DNA of 64,000 nucleotides from Desulfobacteraceae bacterium (GCA_016844935.1 JAERTK010000069.1:1-64000), one strand, 5' to 3'. Positions 43,699-53,352 are shown, counted from the first letter of the stretch. Program-made: numbers and translations. Notes: a model not told the origin generated them from the sequence alone.

Positions 43699-46131
43699 TT
43701 AGTTCCTGAGCGGTTTCCCGGTGGTCAGCATATGCTGTATTCTGGCCTGGGTCTTGGGATCGCCCAGAAGACTCAGAAAGGCCTCCCGTTCCAGGTCGAG
43801 CAGGTACTGCTCCGTAACTACCGTGTTTTCCTGGACGGCGCCGCCGCAAAGGATGTATCCGATTTTATTGGATACGGTCACATCGTGATCCGTTATATAA
43901 TTCTGCTCGTGCATGGTCCAGAGACCCAGTTTGATCATGGCATAGGTATTTTCTCCAGGTACCCGCAGATCATCCCTCGGCCTCGGAGGTGTGTAACCCT
44001 CCAGGTTCATGGCTTTCACCGTGTTCTTGGCGTCCTGGATCTGGTAATCGCGATTCACCGTCATCCGGTCCGTATCCTTTAAAAGGCCCATTTGAACGGC
44101 TTCCGGTCCGGAGGTGGCCACTTTGGCCATGGCAATGGTTTCAAAGGCTCTTGCGATAAAAGGCATCATTTCAATCTGTTTCGGGTACAGGCCGCCTCTT
44201 TGCACTTCAAAGAGATGATCCGTGTTCCGGATAAACAACTCCTTGGTGCCGCCGCCCGCCGGAACCAGGCCCACGCCCGCTTCCACAAGGCCCATGTAGG
44301 TTTCCGCTGCAAAGCGCACCCGGTCGGAAGCGAGACAGATTTCACATCCGCCCCCCAGGGCCAGGCCCGCGGGAGCTGAAACCACCGGTTTGTCCAGGTA
44401 TTTCAGTTTCATAAGGGAATCCTGCAACGCTTTGATCATCCAGTCCAGATCATCCCATTCCTCTTCCTGAGCGGTAAACAGGACCAGTGGCAGGTTGGCG
44501 CCGGCCGAGAAGTTGGTGCCGTGGTTGGCAATGACCAGGCCTTCAAAGTCGTTGCTCACCATATCGGCTGATTTGGCGAACATGCTGACAATGTCTTCGC
44601 CCAAGGCGTTCATTTTGGTGTGGAATTCCAGACAGGCGACTCCGTCGTCCAGATCAATGAGCGACGCACCCGTATTTCCCGCAACCAGCTTGTTCCGTTC
44701 TTTCAGCGAGGGCAGGAGAATAATGCCGGGTTTCACCGGAACTTCCCGGTAATCTTTGGCAGCAATATCATAGAAGTAGAGGTTCCCGGCTTCTTTTTTG
44801 TAAAATGTTTCTTTTCCGCTCTCCAGCATCTCCGCCACCCATGCGGGGATTTCGTAACCGGCTTCTTTCATTTTGGCCACGGATTTTCCGAGGCCGATGG
44901 CATCCCATGCCTCAAAGGGACCCAGCTTGCGGGCAAATCCCCATTTCAGGGCATTGTCCACGTTGACAATGTCATCGGCAATTTCAGGAATGCGGTTGGC
45001 GGCATAGATGAGGGTTTCACTCAGGGTTTTGAAGGTAAATGTGCCCGCCTGATCTTTGGCGTAGTAGAGGGCTTTGATTTTATTGCCGACCCCGGAAGCA
45101 TTTTTGGCCGCCTCCAGAGACGTGAACTTGACCTTTTCCTGGGGGGTGTGTTCGAGCGTATTGTAATCCAGGGATAGGATCACCCGCTTGCCGTCAGCAT
45201 CCTTGCTTTTCTTGTAGAACCCCTGCCGGGTCTTTTCACCCAAGAAGCCCTTCTCGAGCATCTTCTTGATGAATTCGGGGGCTTGAAATATCTCCCGCTT
45301 TTCGTCGTTGGGCGATCCGTCATACACGTTATCGGCCACATGAAGCAGCGTATCCAGGCCCACCAGATCAGCGGTTCTGAAAGAAGCACTTTTGGGGTTT
45401 CCAACGATGGGTCCCGTCAGTTTGTCAATGGCTTCCACGGAGAGCCCCATTTCCATCATGGCGTTGATGGCCGCGAACATGCTGAAGGTGCCGACCCGGT
45501 TGGCCACAAAATTGGGGGTATCCTTGGCATAAACAATGCCTTTGCCAACGGTTTTTTCGCAAACCTCAGCCAGCGTTTCCACTACTTCGGGAAGGGTATC
45601 CGGGCCGGGTACGATTTCCAGAAGCTTCATGTAGCGCGGGGGGTTGAAAAAATGGGTAATGGCGAAATACTTTTTAAAGTCTTCGGCACGGCCTTCACAC
45701 ATGTCTTTGGCCGGTATGCCGGAGGTGTTGGAGGTGATGATGGTACCGGGTGTCAGCACGGACTCTATCTTCTCAAAAACCTTCTGCTTGATGTCCAGCC
45801 GTTCAACCACCACTTCAATGATCCAATCCACATCCTTTAACAGGGCGAGATCGTCTTCCAGGTTGCCGATGCTGATCAGTTTGGCGTTCTTTGGAATATA
45901 AAAGGAGGCGGGTTTGGATTTAAGGGCAATGTTTAGCCCTTTATTGCCGAACTTGTTCCTGAAATCCTTGCTTTCAGGTGTGAACCCTTTTTTCTTGTCG
46001 CCGTCCGTGAATTCCGGGGGAACAATGTCGAGCAAAACGGTTTCGATGCCCACATTGGCCAATTGGGCGGCGATGGTCGCCCCCATTACCCCTGCACCAA
46101 TGACGCAGGCCCTATTCATTCTTCTGTCCAT
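43699..46131 (-). CDS. fadN: 3-hydroxyacyl-CoA dehydrogenase / enoyl-CoA hydratase (FadN-type)
   Basis: An 810-residue fusion enzyme. The 3-hydroxyacyl-CoA dehydrogenase half comes first: NAD motif GAGVMGATIAAQLAN, the His of ITHFFNPPRYMKLLE and a second helical domain. The enoyl-CoA hydratase/isomerase half follows (about 500-690: NHGTNFSAGANLP, APAGLALGGGCEICLASD). This order is that of Bacillus FadN, the reverse of E. coli FadB. The start at 46131 follows GGAGG five bases away; a GTG at 46137 is less likely. First gene of the fadNAE operon, under a promoter with a FadR-like operator. Confidence 0.93.
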   Translation of the reverse strand: MDRRMNRACVIGAGVMGATIAAQLANVGIETVLLDIVPPEFTDGDKKKGFTPESKDFRNKFGNKGLNIALKSKPASFYIPKNAKLISIGNLEDDLALLKDVDWIIEVVVERLDIKQKVFEKIESVLTPGTIITSNTSGIPAKDMCEGRAEDFKKYFAITHFFNPPRYMKLLEIVPGPDTLPEVVETLAEVCEKTVGKGIVYAKDTPNFVANRVGTFSMFAAINAMMEMGLSVEAIDKLTGPIVGNPKSASFRTADLVGLDTLLHVADNVYDGSPNDEKREIFQAPEFIKKMLEKGFLGEKTRQGFYKKSKDADGKRVILSLDYNTLEHTPQEKVKFTSLEAAKNASGVGNKIKALYYAKDQAGTFTFKTLSETLIYAANRIPEIADDIVNVDNALKWGFARKLGPFEAWDAIGLGKSVAKMKEAGYEIPAWVAEMLESGKETFYKKEAGNLYFYDIAAKDYREVPVKPGIILLPSLKERNKLVAGNTGASLIDLDDGVACLEFHTKMNALGEDIVSMFAKSADMVSNDFEGLVIANHGTNFSAGANLPLVLFTAQEEEWDDLDWMIKALQDSLMKLKYLDKPVVSAPAGLALGGGCEICLASDRVRFAAETYMGLVEAGVGLVPAGGGTKELFIRNTDHLFEVQRGGLYPKQIEMMPFIARAFETIAMAKVATSGPEAVQMGLLKDTDRMTVNRDYQIQDAKNTVKAMNLEGYTPPRPRDDLRVPGENTYAMIKLGLWTMHEQNYITDHDVTVSNKIGYILCGGAVQENTVVTEQYLLDLEREAFLSLLGDPKTQARIQHMLTTGKPLRN

Positions 46132-46209
46132 AGACACCTCCTTAACGTGTTCCTATATGTGAAAGTCGCGCCTTAAACGGATTCCCCGCAAAAGCAGCTT
46201 CGAAAAAAC

Positions 46210-46265
46210 ATGAATGAGCTGTCATTCATTTTTGGGAAGCTAATATGCTTGCCGGGTGAAGTCAA
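46210..46265 (-). promoter_or_regulatory. fadNAE promoter and FadR(TetR)-like operator
   Basis: A perfect palindrome, ATGAATGA (46210-46217), GCTG, TCATTCAT (46222-46229), matches the Bacillus TetR-type FadR operator form TGAATGA-N4-TCATTCA. Upstream on the minus strand are TTGACT (46265-46260), a 17-base spacer and TAGCTT (46242-46237), which place the start site about at the operator. Binding would therefore block transcription, released by long-chain acyl-CoA. Confidence 0.75.
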
Positions 46266-46410
46266 GCTTTTTTTTTACAGGTTTAAAAACAAAAAGACTG
46301 TAATATGATTTTCCAAACCGCAAGATTTTTTTGGTGAAAACCGTCTCATGGTGTTCAGGGCCGGCAATTATTGTCCATGGGAAGGTTGGATGAAACGCAA
46401 TCCTTTTTGC

Positions 46411-46439
46411 TTGACGTGGAACCTGCAATTCTCTATCCT
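46411..46439 (+). promoter_or_regulatory. Sigma-70 promoter of the first opp operon
   Basis: TTGACG (46411-46416), a 17-base spacer, TATCCT (46434-46439). The leader to the substrate-binding protein start is about 70 bases. Confidence 0.55.
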
Positions 46440-46518
46440 CGTTCGTCAAAATGAATTGGTTATTAAACCGACAAGTTAGCGATATTTTTAATCCGTTTGC
46501 ATCACCCGTTGATTCTCC

Positions 46519-48672
46519 ATGACCACCAAACGATTTCTGATTTTTGTACCCTCCATCATCATCCTCTTCTTGCTCCAGTCTTACCTGTGGGTTCCCACCT
46601 ATGAGGAACAGACCAAGGGAAATCCCAACCGGCTGCACGAATATGTAACAGCATCCCTGGGGGACGCAACCGTTCTGAACCCGATCCTGTCGGCCAACAG
46701 CACCAGCAGCCAGATTGAGTCCCTGGTGTTTGAGGGGTTGATCGATTATGACGAAGAACTTCGGTTCAGGGGCCGACTGGCCGCCACGTGGGAAGTGTTC
46801 GAGGAAGCCTACTTCCATGTGAACAAACATGCGGAAATATCGGGCAGGACCATGCCGGATGCAGCCGACCTGGCCCGCTTCCTGGAAGAGGCCAGGAAAA
46901 AGAGTGCGGACTTTCCGCCGAAAGTAAAGGCAAGCCTGGATCGAATAGAGTCCATTGTTCCCCTGCCGCCCGGGGATCGGGTGGTCACCCGGGTGCCGAA
47001 AGTCAAGGAACCCGGAAAAAAAGAACCCGGTAAAAGAGCCGATCCGGTGAAGATTCGGGTCAACGCTCCCGGCCGCATCAAGCTGGTTCTTTCGGAAGTG
47101 GATCAGGACCTTTTCAAACATCTTTCCGTGATTCTCGGGAGCGATTATTTTTCCACCTTCAACCCCATGGAATACCTGAGGGCCGAATCCCCCGAAAATG
47201 AGAAGACCCTTTCGGCCTGGGCAAAAGAGATTCTGCCGGCAACGGAACATAACCCGGTGCTGGTTTTTCACCTTCGGCCCCATGTGAAATTCCACGACGG
47301 CCATGGTTTTGATGCCGGTGACGTGCAGTTTACCTACGAAGCCATCATGAATCCCAAGAACCTCTCACCACGGGTTTCCGATTATGAGCCGGTAAAATCG
47401 GTGGCGGCAGTGGACCCTCTGACGGTGCGGATCGTATACAAGCGGTTGTATTCACCGGCATTTGGAACCTGGGGCATGGGCATTCTGCCGGAACATCTAT
47501 TAAACGCCCGGGCCCTCAAACAAGAAGCCCAGGACCTTGGTAAAGACCCCGAGGCCTTTTCCATGCGCCAAAGCGGTTTTAACCGAAAACCCGTCGGTTG
47601 CGGGCCGTTCACCTTCCGGGAATGGAAGTCGGACCAGTTTATCAGCCTCGACGGTTTTGAGGATTACTGGGAAGGTTCTCCCAACTATAAGCGGTATGTG
47701 ATGCGCATCATTCCCGACCTCCTGACCCAGGAAATGGAATTCTATGCGGGAACCCTCGATGCGTATAACGTGCAACCCCACCAGGTGAAACGCCTGAAGG
47801 AAGACCCGCGGTTTCAGAGCTTTTCGGGGACATCCTTTGGTTATTCCTATATCGGTTACAACATGCAAAGGCCGCCCTTTGACGATGTGAGGGTGCGAAA
47901 GGCACTGGGCATGGCCATTGATGTGAAAAAAATAATCGATTATGTGCTGTATGGCCAGGGTGAAAACATCACCGGTCCTTTTGTGAAGCAGACCGACTAC
48001 TATGACCACCGGATTCCGCCCCTGCCATACGATCCGGAAGGGGCGTTGAAACTGCTTCGGGAAGCGGGCTTCAAGCGCAACAAGGCCGGCTGGCTGGAAA
48101 AAGATGGAAAGCCCTTTCAATTCACCCTCATCAGCAACAGTGGAAATGACATTCGAAAGGCCATTCTGGCCATCGCCCAGGACGCATGGAAGCAGATCGG
48201 CATCGAAGTTCGGACGGATTTGCTGGAGTGGTCGGTGTTCATACAGGAGCGTGTGGACAAGCGGGACTTTGATGCCCTGGTGCTGGGCTGGGTCATGGGG
48301 ATCGATCCGGAACTTTATCAAATCTGGCATTCCAGTCAGACCCATCCCTATCAGTTGAACTTCGTGAGCTTTAAAAACAGGCAGGCCGATGATTTGATCA
48401 TCAAGATTCGCAGGGAATATGACCACGAAAAACAGGTGGCCTATTGTCATGCGTTACATAAAATCATCGCTCAAGAACAGCCCTATACATTTTTATATGT
48501 GGGTAAATGGACGGCGGTTCTGGACAGACGCGTGGTGATCAAACATATTGATGAGGACGGGGTCATGCTCTATAAGAAGATCAAGCCCACCAAAACGGGC
48601 TCCTATACCTTCCATTTCAACAAATGGATGAAAGTCCCCAATATGCCCCAGTTATCCACCGAGGGGTGGTAG
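46519..48672 (+). CDS. Peptide ABC transporter substrate-binding protein (family 5), membrane-anchored
   Basis: A 717-residue SBP_bac_5 (Dpp/OppA-type) protein, much longer than the usual 520-550. It has an N-terminal membrane helix (about 6-24) without a cleavage site, then the SBP domain starting with EYVTASLGDATVLNPIL. An insertion of about 150 residues (about 80-240), including a Pro/Lys-rich linker, breaks the domain before VLVFHLRPHVKFHDGHGFDAGDV. The last part has the typical KEDPRFQ-, MQRPPFDDVRVRKAL- and VLGWVMGIDPE-like segments. First gene of a five-gene import operon. Confidence 0.85.
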   Translation: MTTKRFLIFVPSIIILFLLQSYLWVPTYEEQTKGNPNRLHEYVTASLGDATVLNPILSANSTSSQIESLVFEGLIDYDEELRFRGRLAATWEVFEEAYFHVNKHAEISGRTMPDAADLARFLEEARKKSADFPPKVKASLDRIESIVPLPPGDRVVTRVPKVKEPGKKEPGKRADPVKIRVNAPGRIKLVLSEVDQDLFKHLSVILGSDYFSTFNPMEYLRAESPENEKTLSAWAKEILPATEHNPVLVFHLRPHVKFHDGHGFDAGDVQFTYEAIMNPKNLSPRVSDYEPVKSVAAVDPLTVRIVYKRLYSPAFGTWGMGILPEHLLNARALKQEAQDLGKDPEAFSMRQSGFNRKPVGCGPFTFREWKSDQFISLDGFEDYWEGSPNYKRYVMRIIPDLLTQEMEFYAGTLDAYNVQPHQVKRLKEDPRFQSFSGTSFGYSYIGYNMQRPPFDDVRVRKALGMAIDVKKIIDYVLYGQGENITGPFVKQTDYYDHRIPPLPYDPEGALKLLREAGFKRNKAGWLEKDGKPFQFTLISNSGNDIRKAILAIAQDAWKQIGIEVRTDLLEWSVFIQERVDKRDFDALVLGWVMGIDPELYQIWHSSQTHPYQLNFVSFKNRQADDLIIKIRREYDHEKQVAYCHALHKIIAQEQPYTFLYVGKWTAVLDRRVVIKHIDEDGVMLYKKIKPTKTGSYTFHFNKWMKVPNMPQLSTEGW

Positions 48673-48677
48673 AAATT

Positions 48678-49637
48678 ATGATGTCATTTATCGGGCGAAG
48701 TATCGTTCAAAAATCCATCACCCTCTTCTTCGTGTCCGTTGTGTCGTTTCTGATCATCCATCTGGCGCCGGGGGAACCGAGCCAGGTGGATCCCATGAAC
48801 CCGAAATTCACCCCGGAGATGGTGGAACGGTTTCAGAAGGAATTTCATCTGAATGAGCCTTTGTATGTGCAATATCTCTATTTTTACCGGGATCTTTTTA
48901 CGGGGAAGATCGTCTCCTGGAAAGACAATCAGTCGGTACTCAGCAAAATCTGGGAGCGGTTTTTAAACAGCCTTCCCCTGTTTATTGTGGGCACGCTTCT
49001 GACCTGGACCCTCTCTTTTCCCGTGGGTATCCGGTCGGCCATTCACAGGGGAGGGATTTATGACCGCAGTGCCACGTTCTTTTCCTATTTTTTGATTTCC
49101 ATCCCCGGGTTCTTTTTCGCCTATATCCTGATTATTCTGGTGGTGACCGTTTTTCACGTACCGGTCATCGGCATGGAAACTTACGGCATGGGGGATGCCC
49201 CCTGGCCCAATCTTTTTATGGATCGGATCTGGCATCTTCTCATCCCCTCTGTACTGGGCGCCACGGCGGGCATCGCTATCCTCTCCCGGTATGTTCGAAG
49301 CCAGATGCTGGAGGTGGAAGGCCAAGACTATGTTCGAACAGCCAAGGCCAAAGGGCTTCCGCCGGATCAGGTCCATTACAAACATGCCCTTCGAAATGCC
49401 CTGTTGCCCTTTGTCACCATGTTTGGATTGATTTTGCCGGGCCTCATCGGCGGGTCTGTTATCATCGAGAGTATCTTCTCCTGGCCGGGTATGGGGAGAA
49501 TGGCGTATGAAGCCATCCTGGCCAGGGATTACCCCATCATCCTCACCGTTAACTTCCTGTCGGCGGTGCTGGTTCTGGTGGGGACCTTTATTTCGGACCT
49601 GCTCTACCTGGCGGTGGACCCGAGGATACGGCTATGA
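48678..49637 (+). CDS. Peptide ABC transporter permease, DppB/OppB-type
   Basis: A 319-residue permease with six membrane helices. The first helix plus APGEPSQVDP, the helix pair SFPVGIRSAIHRGG-FFSYFLIS and the C-terminal docking loop (VRTAKAKGLPPDQVHYKHALRNAL) are those of DppB. The start 48678 follows GAGGGG; a start at 48681 is equivalent. It overlaps the next permease gene by 4 bases. Confidence 0.88.
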   Translation: MMSFIGRSIVQKSITLFFVSVVSFLIIHLAPGEPSQVDPMNPKFTPEMVERFQKEFHLNEPLYVQYLYFYRDLFTGKIVSWKDNQSVLSKIWERFLNSLPLFIVGTLLTWTLSFPVGIRSAIHRGGIYDRSATFFSYFLISIPGFFFAYILIILVVTVFHVPVIGMETYGMGDAPWPNLFMDRIWHLLIPSVLGATAGIAILSRYVRSQMLEVEGQDYVRTAKAKGLPPDQVHYKHALRNALLPFVTMFGLILPGLIGGSVIIESIFSWPGMGRMAYEAILARDYPIILTVNFLSAVLVLVGTFISDLLYLAVDPRIRL

Positions 49638-50791
49638 TGGAAGAACCCTTGACCGAAAATACCGAAATCCTTGACGCGCCTCAGGCGCCGAAGGTGTCCA
49701 GGTTTGTGCAGGGGTTTCAACTGTTCAACCAGAATCGGATGGCCATTGTGGGTCTGGTGATTTTCGTCATCTTTTTTTTAACCGCCGTGGCGGGCGTTGT
49801 TCTGACTTCCGGGCATGACCCCGTGTTCAATCCGGCCCTGGTTCGGCTTCAGGAAAAACTGCTGCCGCCCTTGAGCCGGCCCAATCTCGAAACCCTTAAA
49901 TCCCATGAGGCGCCCACTCTTGGCATATACCTGATGGGAACCGACGACCTGGGCCGGGATGTATTTGCAAGGATGCTTCAAGGTGCCTGGGTTTCCTTGA
50001 CGGTGGGGTTTGTGGCCGTGGGTATCGCTGTCATCGTGGGGATTTTCATGGGCGGGCTTGCAGGGTATTATGGTCAAGGCGGGATCCGCTATGACCAAAT
50101 CCTGGCCGCGTTGCTGCTTTTTTCGGGAATCGTTTTTTTCCTTCTGGGATGGATCAAGCTCGGCTGCGGTTTCTTTGCCGGGGGAATTCTTAGCCTTATT
50201 TTATCTTTCATTGCCAGACGTCCGAAACAAAACCATTTCATGCCGGGCTGGCTTCGAAAAACCGCTTTTTCCTTTGATACCCTCATCATGCGCATGGTGG
50301 ACATCATGCTCTGTTTCCCCAGTTTTTTTCTGATCCTGACGGTGGTGGCCCTGCTGCCTGCCAGTATCTACAATATCATGATTGTCATCGGGCTCACCAG
50401 CTGGATGGGAACCACCCGGTTTGTGCGGGCCGAGTTCCTGTCCCTGCGGGAACAGGATTTTGTCAGTGCCGCCAAGGCCCTGGGGGTGGGAAATTTTCGG
50501 ATCATCTTCAGGCACATGATGCCCAACGCCATCGCACCGGTTCTGGTCTCTTCCACCATCGGTATTGCCACGGCCATTTTGACCGAGGCGGGCCTCAGCT
50601 TTTTGGGGTTCGGTGTTCCACCGCCGTACGCCACCTGGGGGAATATTCTCTCGGACGGAAAACGTTTTATTTTTGATGCACCCTGGCTGACCTTTGTGCC
50701 GGGGGTGGCCATTTTGATCGTGGTTCTCTGTTTCAACCTTTTTGGCGAGGGGCTGAAGGATGCGTTGAACCCAAAGCTGAGACAGGAATAA
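49634..50791 (+). CDS. Peptide ABC transporter permease, DppC/OppC-type, with inserted helices
   Basis: A 385-residue permease, about 80 longer than usual. The N-terminal segment (FNQNRMAIVGLVIFVIFFL), GTDDLGRDVFARMLQGAWVSL and the docking loop FVSAAKALGVGNFRIIFRHMMPNA are typical. Between GGLAGYYGQGG and the DTLIMRMVDIMLCFPSFF segment, where most homologues continue directly, about 60-70 residues with two extra hydrophobic segments (about 155-197) are inserted. The operon context supports function. Confidence 0.87.
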   Translation: MMEEPLTENTEILDAPQAPKVSRFVQGFQLFNQNRMAIVGLVIFVIFFLTAVAGVVLTSGHDPVFNPALVRLQEKLLPPLSRPNLETLKSHEAPTLGIYLMGTDDLGRDVFARMLQGAWVSLTVGFVAVGIAVIVGIFMGGLAGYYGQGGIRYDQILAALLLFSGIVFFLLGWIKLGCGFFAGGILSLILSFIARRPKQNHFMPGWLRKTAFSFDTLIMRMVDIMLCFPSFFLILTVVALLPASIYNIMIVIGLTSWMGTTRFVRAEFLSLREQDFVSAAKALGVGNFRIIFRHMMPNAIAPVLVSSTIGIATAILTEAGLSFLGFGVPPPYATWGNILSDGKRFIFDAPWLTFVPGVAILIVVLCFNLFGEGLKDALNPKLRQE

Positions 50792-50821
50792 CCGCCATTT
50801 TGAATCTTGGAAACTGAATTG

Positions 50822-51796
50822 ATGCCATCTGAAACACCGCTTCTTTCAACAGAAGACCTGAAGGTTTATTTTTACGGCCGGGATAAGATTTCGCGGGCTG
50901 TTGACGGGGTCAGTTATCATATTTTCCCCGGGGAAACGGTTTGTCTGGTGGGAGAATCGGGGTGCGGGAAGACGGTGTCAGCCCTGTCCGCATTGGGGCT
51001 TATTCCCAGCCCACCCGGAAAAATTGAGGGCGGCCGTATTGTTTTTAAAGACCGGGATATCTTAACGTTGGATGACGTCGCCATGCAGAAGATCAGGGGC
51101 GATCAGATTGCAATGGTTTTTCAGGAACCGCTGACCTCCCTGAACCCTGTTTTTACCATCGGAGATCAGATCGGAGAGGCCATCAGCACCCACGAAATGA
51201 TTGACCAGGAAGCGCTGGATGCCCGGTGCATAGCGCTTTTAAAGGACATGGGAATACCCTCACCGGAAGAGCGGCTCAAGGATTATCCCCACCAGCTGAG
51301 CGGTGGGCAACGGCAAAGGGTCATGATTGCCATGGCGCTGGCCTGCAACCCGGATCTAATCATTGCCGACGAACCCACCACCGCTCTTGATGTCACCGTG
51401 CAGGCGCAGATCTTGAACCTGCTCAAGTCCGTTCAGGAACGCGATTCCATGGCCGTTTTGTATATCACCCACGATCTGGGTGTTGTGTCCGGCATTGCAG
51501 ACCGTGTGTACGTCATGTATGCGGGGCTCATTGTAGAGGAAGGGGATACACGGCAGGTTTTCGGTAATGCCGTTCATCCCTATACCCGGGGGCTTCTGGC
51601 CTCACTTCCCAACCGGAAAAAGCGGGGTCAGCGGCTCCATAATATTCCGGGCACCGTACCCAATCCCGCCTACAAGCCGGAAGGGTGTCCTTTTCATCCC
51701 AGGTGTTCTTACAGGGTGGAGGATTGCAAAACCGTGTTACCCCATATGATAGATTTGGACAAGGGTCACCGTACCCGCTGTCCGGTTATGGCCTAA
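50822..51796 (+). CDS. Peptide ABC transporter ATPase, DppD/OppD-type
   Basis: A 324-residue ABC ATPase. Walker [13 protein letters not shown], signature [13 protein letters not shown], Walker [15 protein letters not shown] and switch His YITHDLGVV are complete. The C-terminal Cys-rich segment [15 protein letters not shown] is the usual oligopeptide-transporter tail that may bind Fe-S. The start at 50822 (ATG) is preferred to the TTG at 50807, which has no ribosome-binding site. Confidence 0.9.
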   Translation: MPSETPLLSTEDLKVYFYGRDKISRAVDGVSYHIFPGETVCLVGESGCGKTVSALSALGLIPSPPGKIEGGRIVFKDRDILTLDDVAMQKIRGDQIAMVFQEPLTSLNPVFTIGDQIGEAISTHEMIDQEALDARCIALLKDMGIPSPEERLKDYPHQLSGGQRQRVMIAMALACNPDLIIADEPTTALDVTVQAQILNLLKSVQERDSMAVLYITHDLGVVSGIADRVYVMYAGLIVEEGDTRQVFGNAVHPYTRGLLASLPNRKKRGQRLHNIPGTVPNPAYKPEGCPFHPRCSYRVEDCKTVLPHMIDLDKGHRTRCPVMA

Positions 51797-51872
51797 ATGC
51801 GCTTTTTCCGAAACAGTACAATATTTACGGTTGAAAAAAACCGACAACCGATACCATTTTGAGATAGGGATA

Positions 51873-52862
51873 ATGGTTGAAACCGGGAAAAACAATTTTT
51901 TTACCCTGAAGGTGGAAGGCCTGAAAAAGTACTTCCCCATTCACAGGGGGTTTCTTCAACGGGTGGCCGCCCGGGTCAAGGCCGTGGACGGGGTGGATTT
52001 TGAAATTGAGCCGGGAAAAAGCCTGGGGCTTGTGGGCGAAAGTGGGTGCGGTAAATCGACGGTGGGGCGCCTCATACTCAAACTGCTGGAGCCTGATGCG
52101 GGTAAAATTATCTACAAGGGCCGGGATATCAGCCACCTGACCGCAAAGGAGATGCGGCCGTTAAGGCAAGAGATCCAGATTGTATTCCAGGACCCCTACG
52201 GTTCTCTCAACCCTCGAATGACCATCGGCCAGAGCATTGACGAAGGGCTTCGCTGTATCGGCCTTTCAAAGGGTATGCGAAAATCCCGCCGTGATGAACT
52301 GCTGGAAATGGTGGGCATCTGGCCCGGCAGTGCCGACCGGTACCCCCACGAATTCAGCGGGGGCCAGCGCCAGCGGGTGGGGGTGGCCCGATCACTGAGC
52401 GTCAATCCGTCCCTTGTCATCTGCGATGAACCGGTGTCAGCCCTGGATGTGTCCATCCAGGCCCAGATCATCAACTTGCTCAAAGACCTGCAGGACCAAC
52501 TGGGCCTCAGCTATCTTTTCATATCCCATGATCTCAACGTGGTGGGTTATCTCAGCGACCGGGTGGCCGTCATGTACCTGGGGCATATCATGGAGTACGC
52601 CGGGACCGAGGACCTTTTTGAAAGGCCGCTTCACCCCTACACCCTGGCGCTTCTTTCGGCGGTCCCGAAAGTTGATGCAAATGGGCCTTCGGCGGCGTTT
52701 ACGCCGCTCAGTGGGGACGTGCCGAGCCCTTTGGATCCGCCGCCTGGCTGTAAATTTCAGGGAAGATGCCCCGAGGTGGAAGAAAGGTGCGGAAATGAGG
52801 AGATCGGATTTAATCGTTTTGACGATGACCACTGGGTGAGATGTTGGAAGGTGAATCCATAA
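51873..52862 (+). CDS. Peptide ABC transporter ATPase, DppF/OppF-type
   Basis: A 329-residue ABC ATPase. Walker A GESGCGKSTVGRL, FQDPYGSLNPRMTIG, signature [13 protein letters not shown], Walker B LVICDEPVSALDV and switch His FISHDLNVV are present, and the C-terminal Cys tail is GCKFQGRCPEVEERC. The start at 51873 follows AGGGATA; a TTG upstream at 51831 in the same frame gives an extra N-terminus. Last gene of the operon. Confidence 0.9.
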   Translation: MVETGKNNFFTLKVEGLKKYFPIHRGFLQRVAARVKAVDGVDFEIEPGKSLGLVGESGCGKSTVGRLILKLLEPDAGKIIYKGRDISHLTAKEMRPLRQEIQIVFQDPYGSLNPRMTIGQSIDEGLRCIGLSKGMRKSRRDELLEMVGIWPGSADRYPHEFSGGQRQRVGVARSLSVNPSLVICDEPVSALDVSIQAQIINLLKDLQDQLGLSYLFISHDLNVVGYLSDRVAVMYLGHIMEYAGTEDLFERPLHPYTLALLSAVPKVDANGPSAAFTPLSGDVPSPLDPPPGCKFQGRCPEVEERCGNEEIGFNRFDDDHWVRCWKVNP

Positions 52863-52914
52863 AGCCCTTTTATCGCTGGCGTATTTTGACCGTTGGCCTT
52901 GCCGTTTTTTTGGC

Positions 52915-52942
52915 TTGACTTTTAAAAAAAACCTGATAATAT
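52915..52942 (+). promoter_or_regulatory. Sigma-70 promoter of the tRNA pair
   Basis: TTGACT (52915-52920), a 16-base spacer, TAATAT (52937-52942), 12 bases before the first tRNA nucleotide. Confidence 0.6.
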
Positions 52943-52954
52943 CCGCGTTTCTGC

Positions 52955-53028
52955 TGGGGGATCGTATAGGGGCAATACGGTGGGTTCTGGTCCCATTGAC
53001 CGAGGTTCGAATCCTCGTCCCCCAGCCA
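52955..53028 (+). tRNA. tRNA-Gln (anticodon CTG)
   Basis: Cloverleaf: acceptor TGGGGGA/TCCCCCA, D stem GTAT/ATAC, anticodon stem GTGGG/CCCAT with loop TTCTGGT (anticodon CTG), T arm CGAGG-TTCGAAT-CCTCG, discriminator G and encoded CCA. The weak T-A first pair is normal for tRNA-Gln. Confidence 0.95.
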
Positions 53029-53036
53029 TTCAAAAA

Positions 53037-53112
53037 GGTCCCATCGTCTAGTGGTCTAGGATACTGGCCTCTCACGCCGGCGACACGGGTTCGAGTCCCG
53101 TTGGGACTACCA
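53037..53112 (+). tRNA. tRNA-Glu (anticodon CTC)
   Basis: Acceptor GGTCCCA/TGGGACT (first pair G-U), D arm with GTCTAGTGGTCTAGGAT as in tRNA-Glu, anticodon stem CTGGC/GCCGG with loop CTCTCAC (anticodon CTC), T loop TTCGAGT, discriminator A and encoded CCA. It follows tRNA-Gln by 8 bases and shares its promoter and terminator. Confidence 0.93.
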
Positions 53113-53125
53113 ATAGGGGTTTTAA

Positions 53126-53155
53126 GGGGTTACGTTAAAAGCGTAGCCCCTTTTT
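53126..53155 (+). terminator. Terminator of the tRNA pair
   Basis: Stem GGGGTTACG / CGTAGCCCC (one G-U pair) with a short loop and a following TTTTT (53151-53155). Confidence 0.88.
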
Positions 53156-53352
53156 CTTTCCCATAGACGCGGCCCGAAATTCCCTCCTCGAATAGGCCCT
53201 ACCATGCTGGATCCTCCTGGCCCTCGTTATTATTCCCGCTCCCTCTTATGGTGTAACGTGAAAGAGGAGACCACGCCACCACTAAAATCGCCATGTGACC
53301 CCATGTCCAACTCATATGGCCCTATCCATTTGTCCCTTTTCTTATTTTTTCG

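Larger units (their letters stand above)
46132..46518. other. 387-bp divergent control region between fadNAE and the opp operon
   Basis: No gene is seen. A minus-strand ORF extends through it and into the opposite gene but has no protein-like character. The region holds the fad promoter and operator (46210-46265) and a sigma-70 promoter for the peptide transporter (46411-46439). Confidence 0.6.

Noticed and set aside
46240-47304. Long minus-strand ORF (354 codons) opposite the peptide SBP gene
   Set aside because: It lies antisense to a clearly conserved SBP gene, has no ribosome-binding site, and its composition (His/Phe/Gly/Pro-rich) is that of a shadow frame.
47500-48450. Minus-strand ORF (316 codons) within the SBP gene
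   Set aside because: Shadow frame with no recognised domain or ribosome-binding site.
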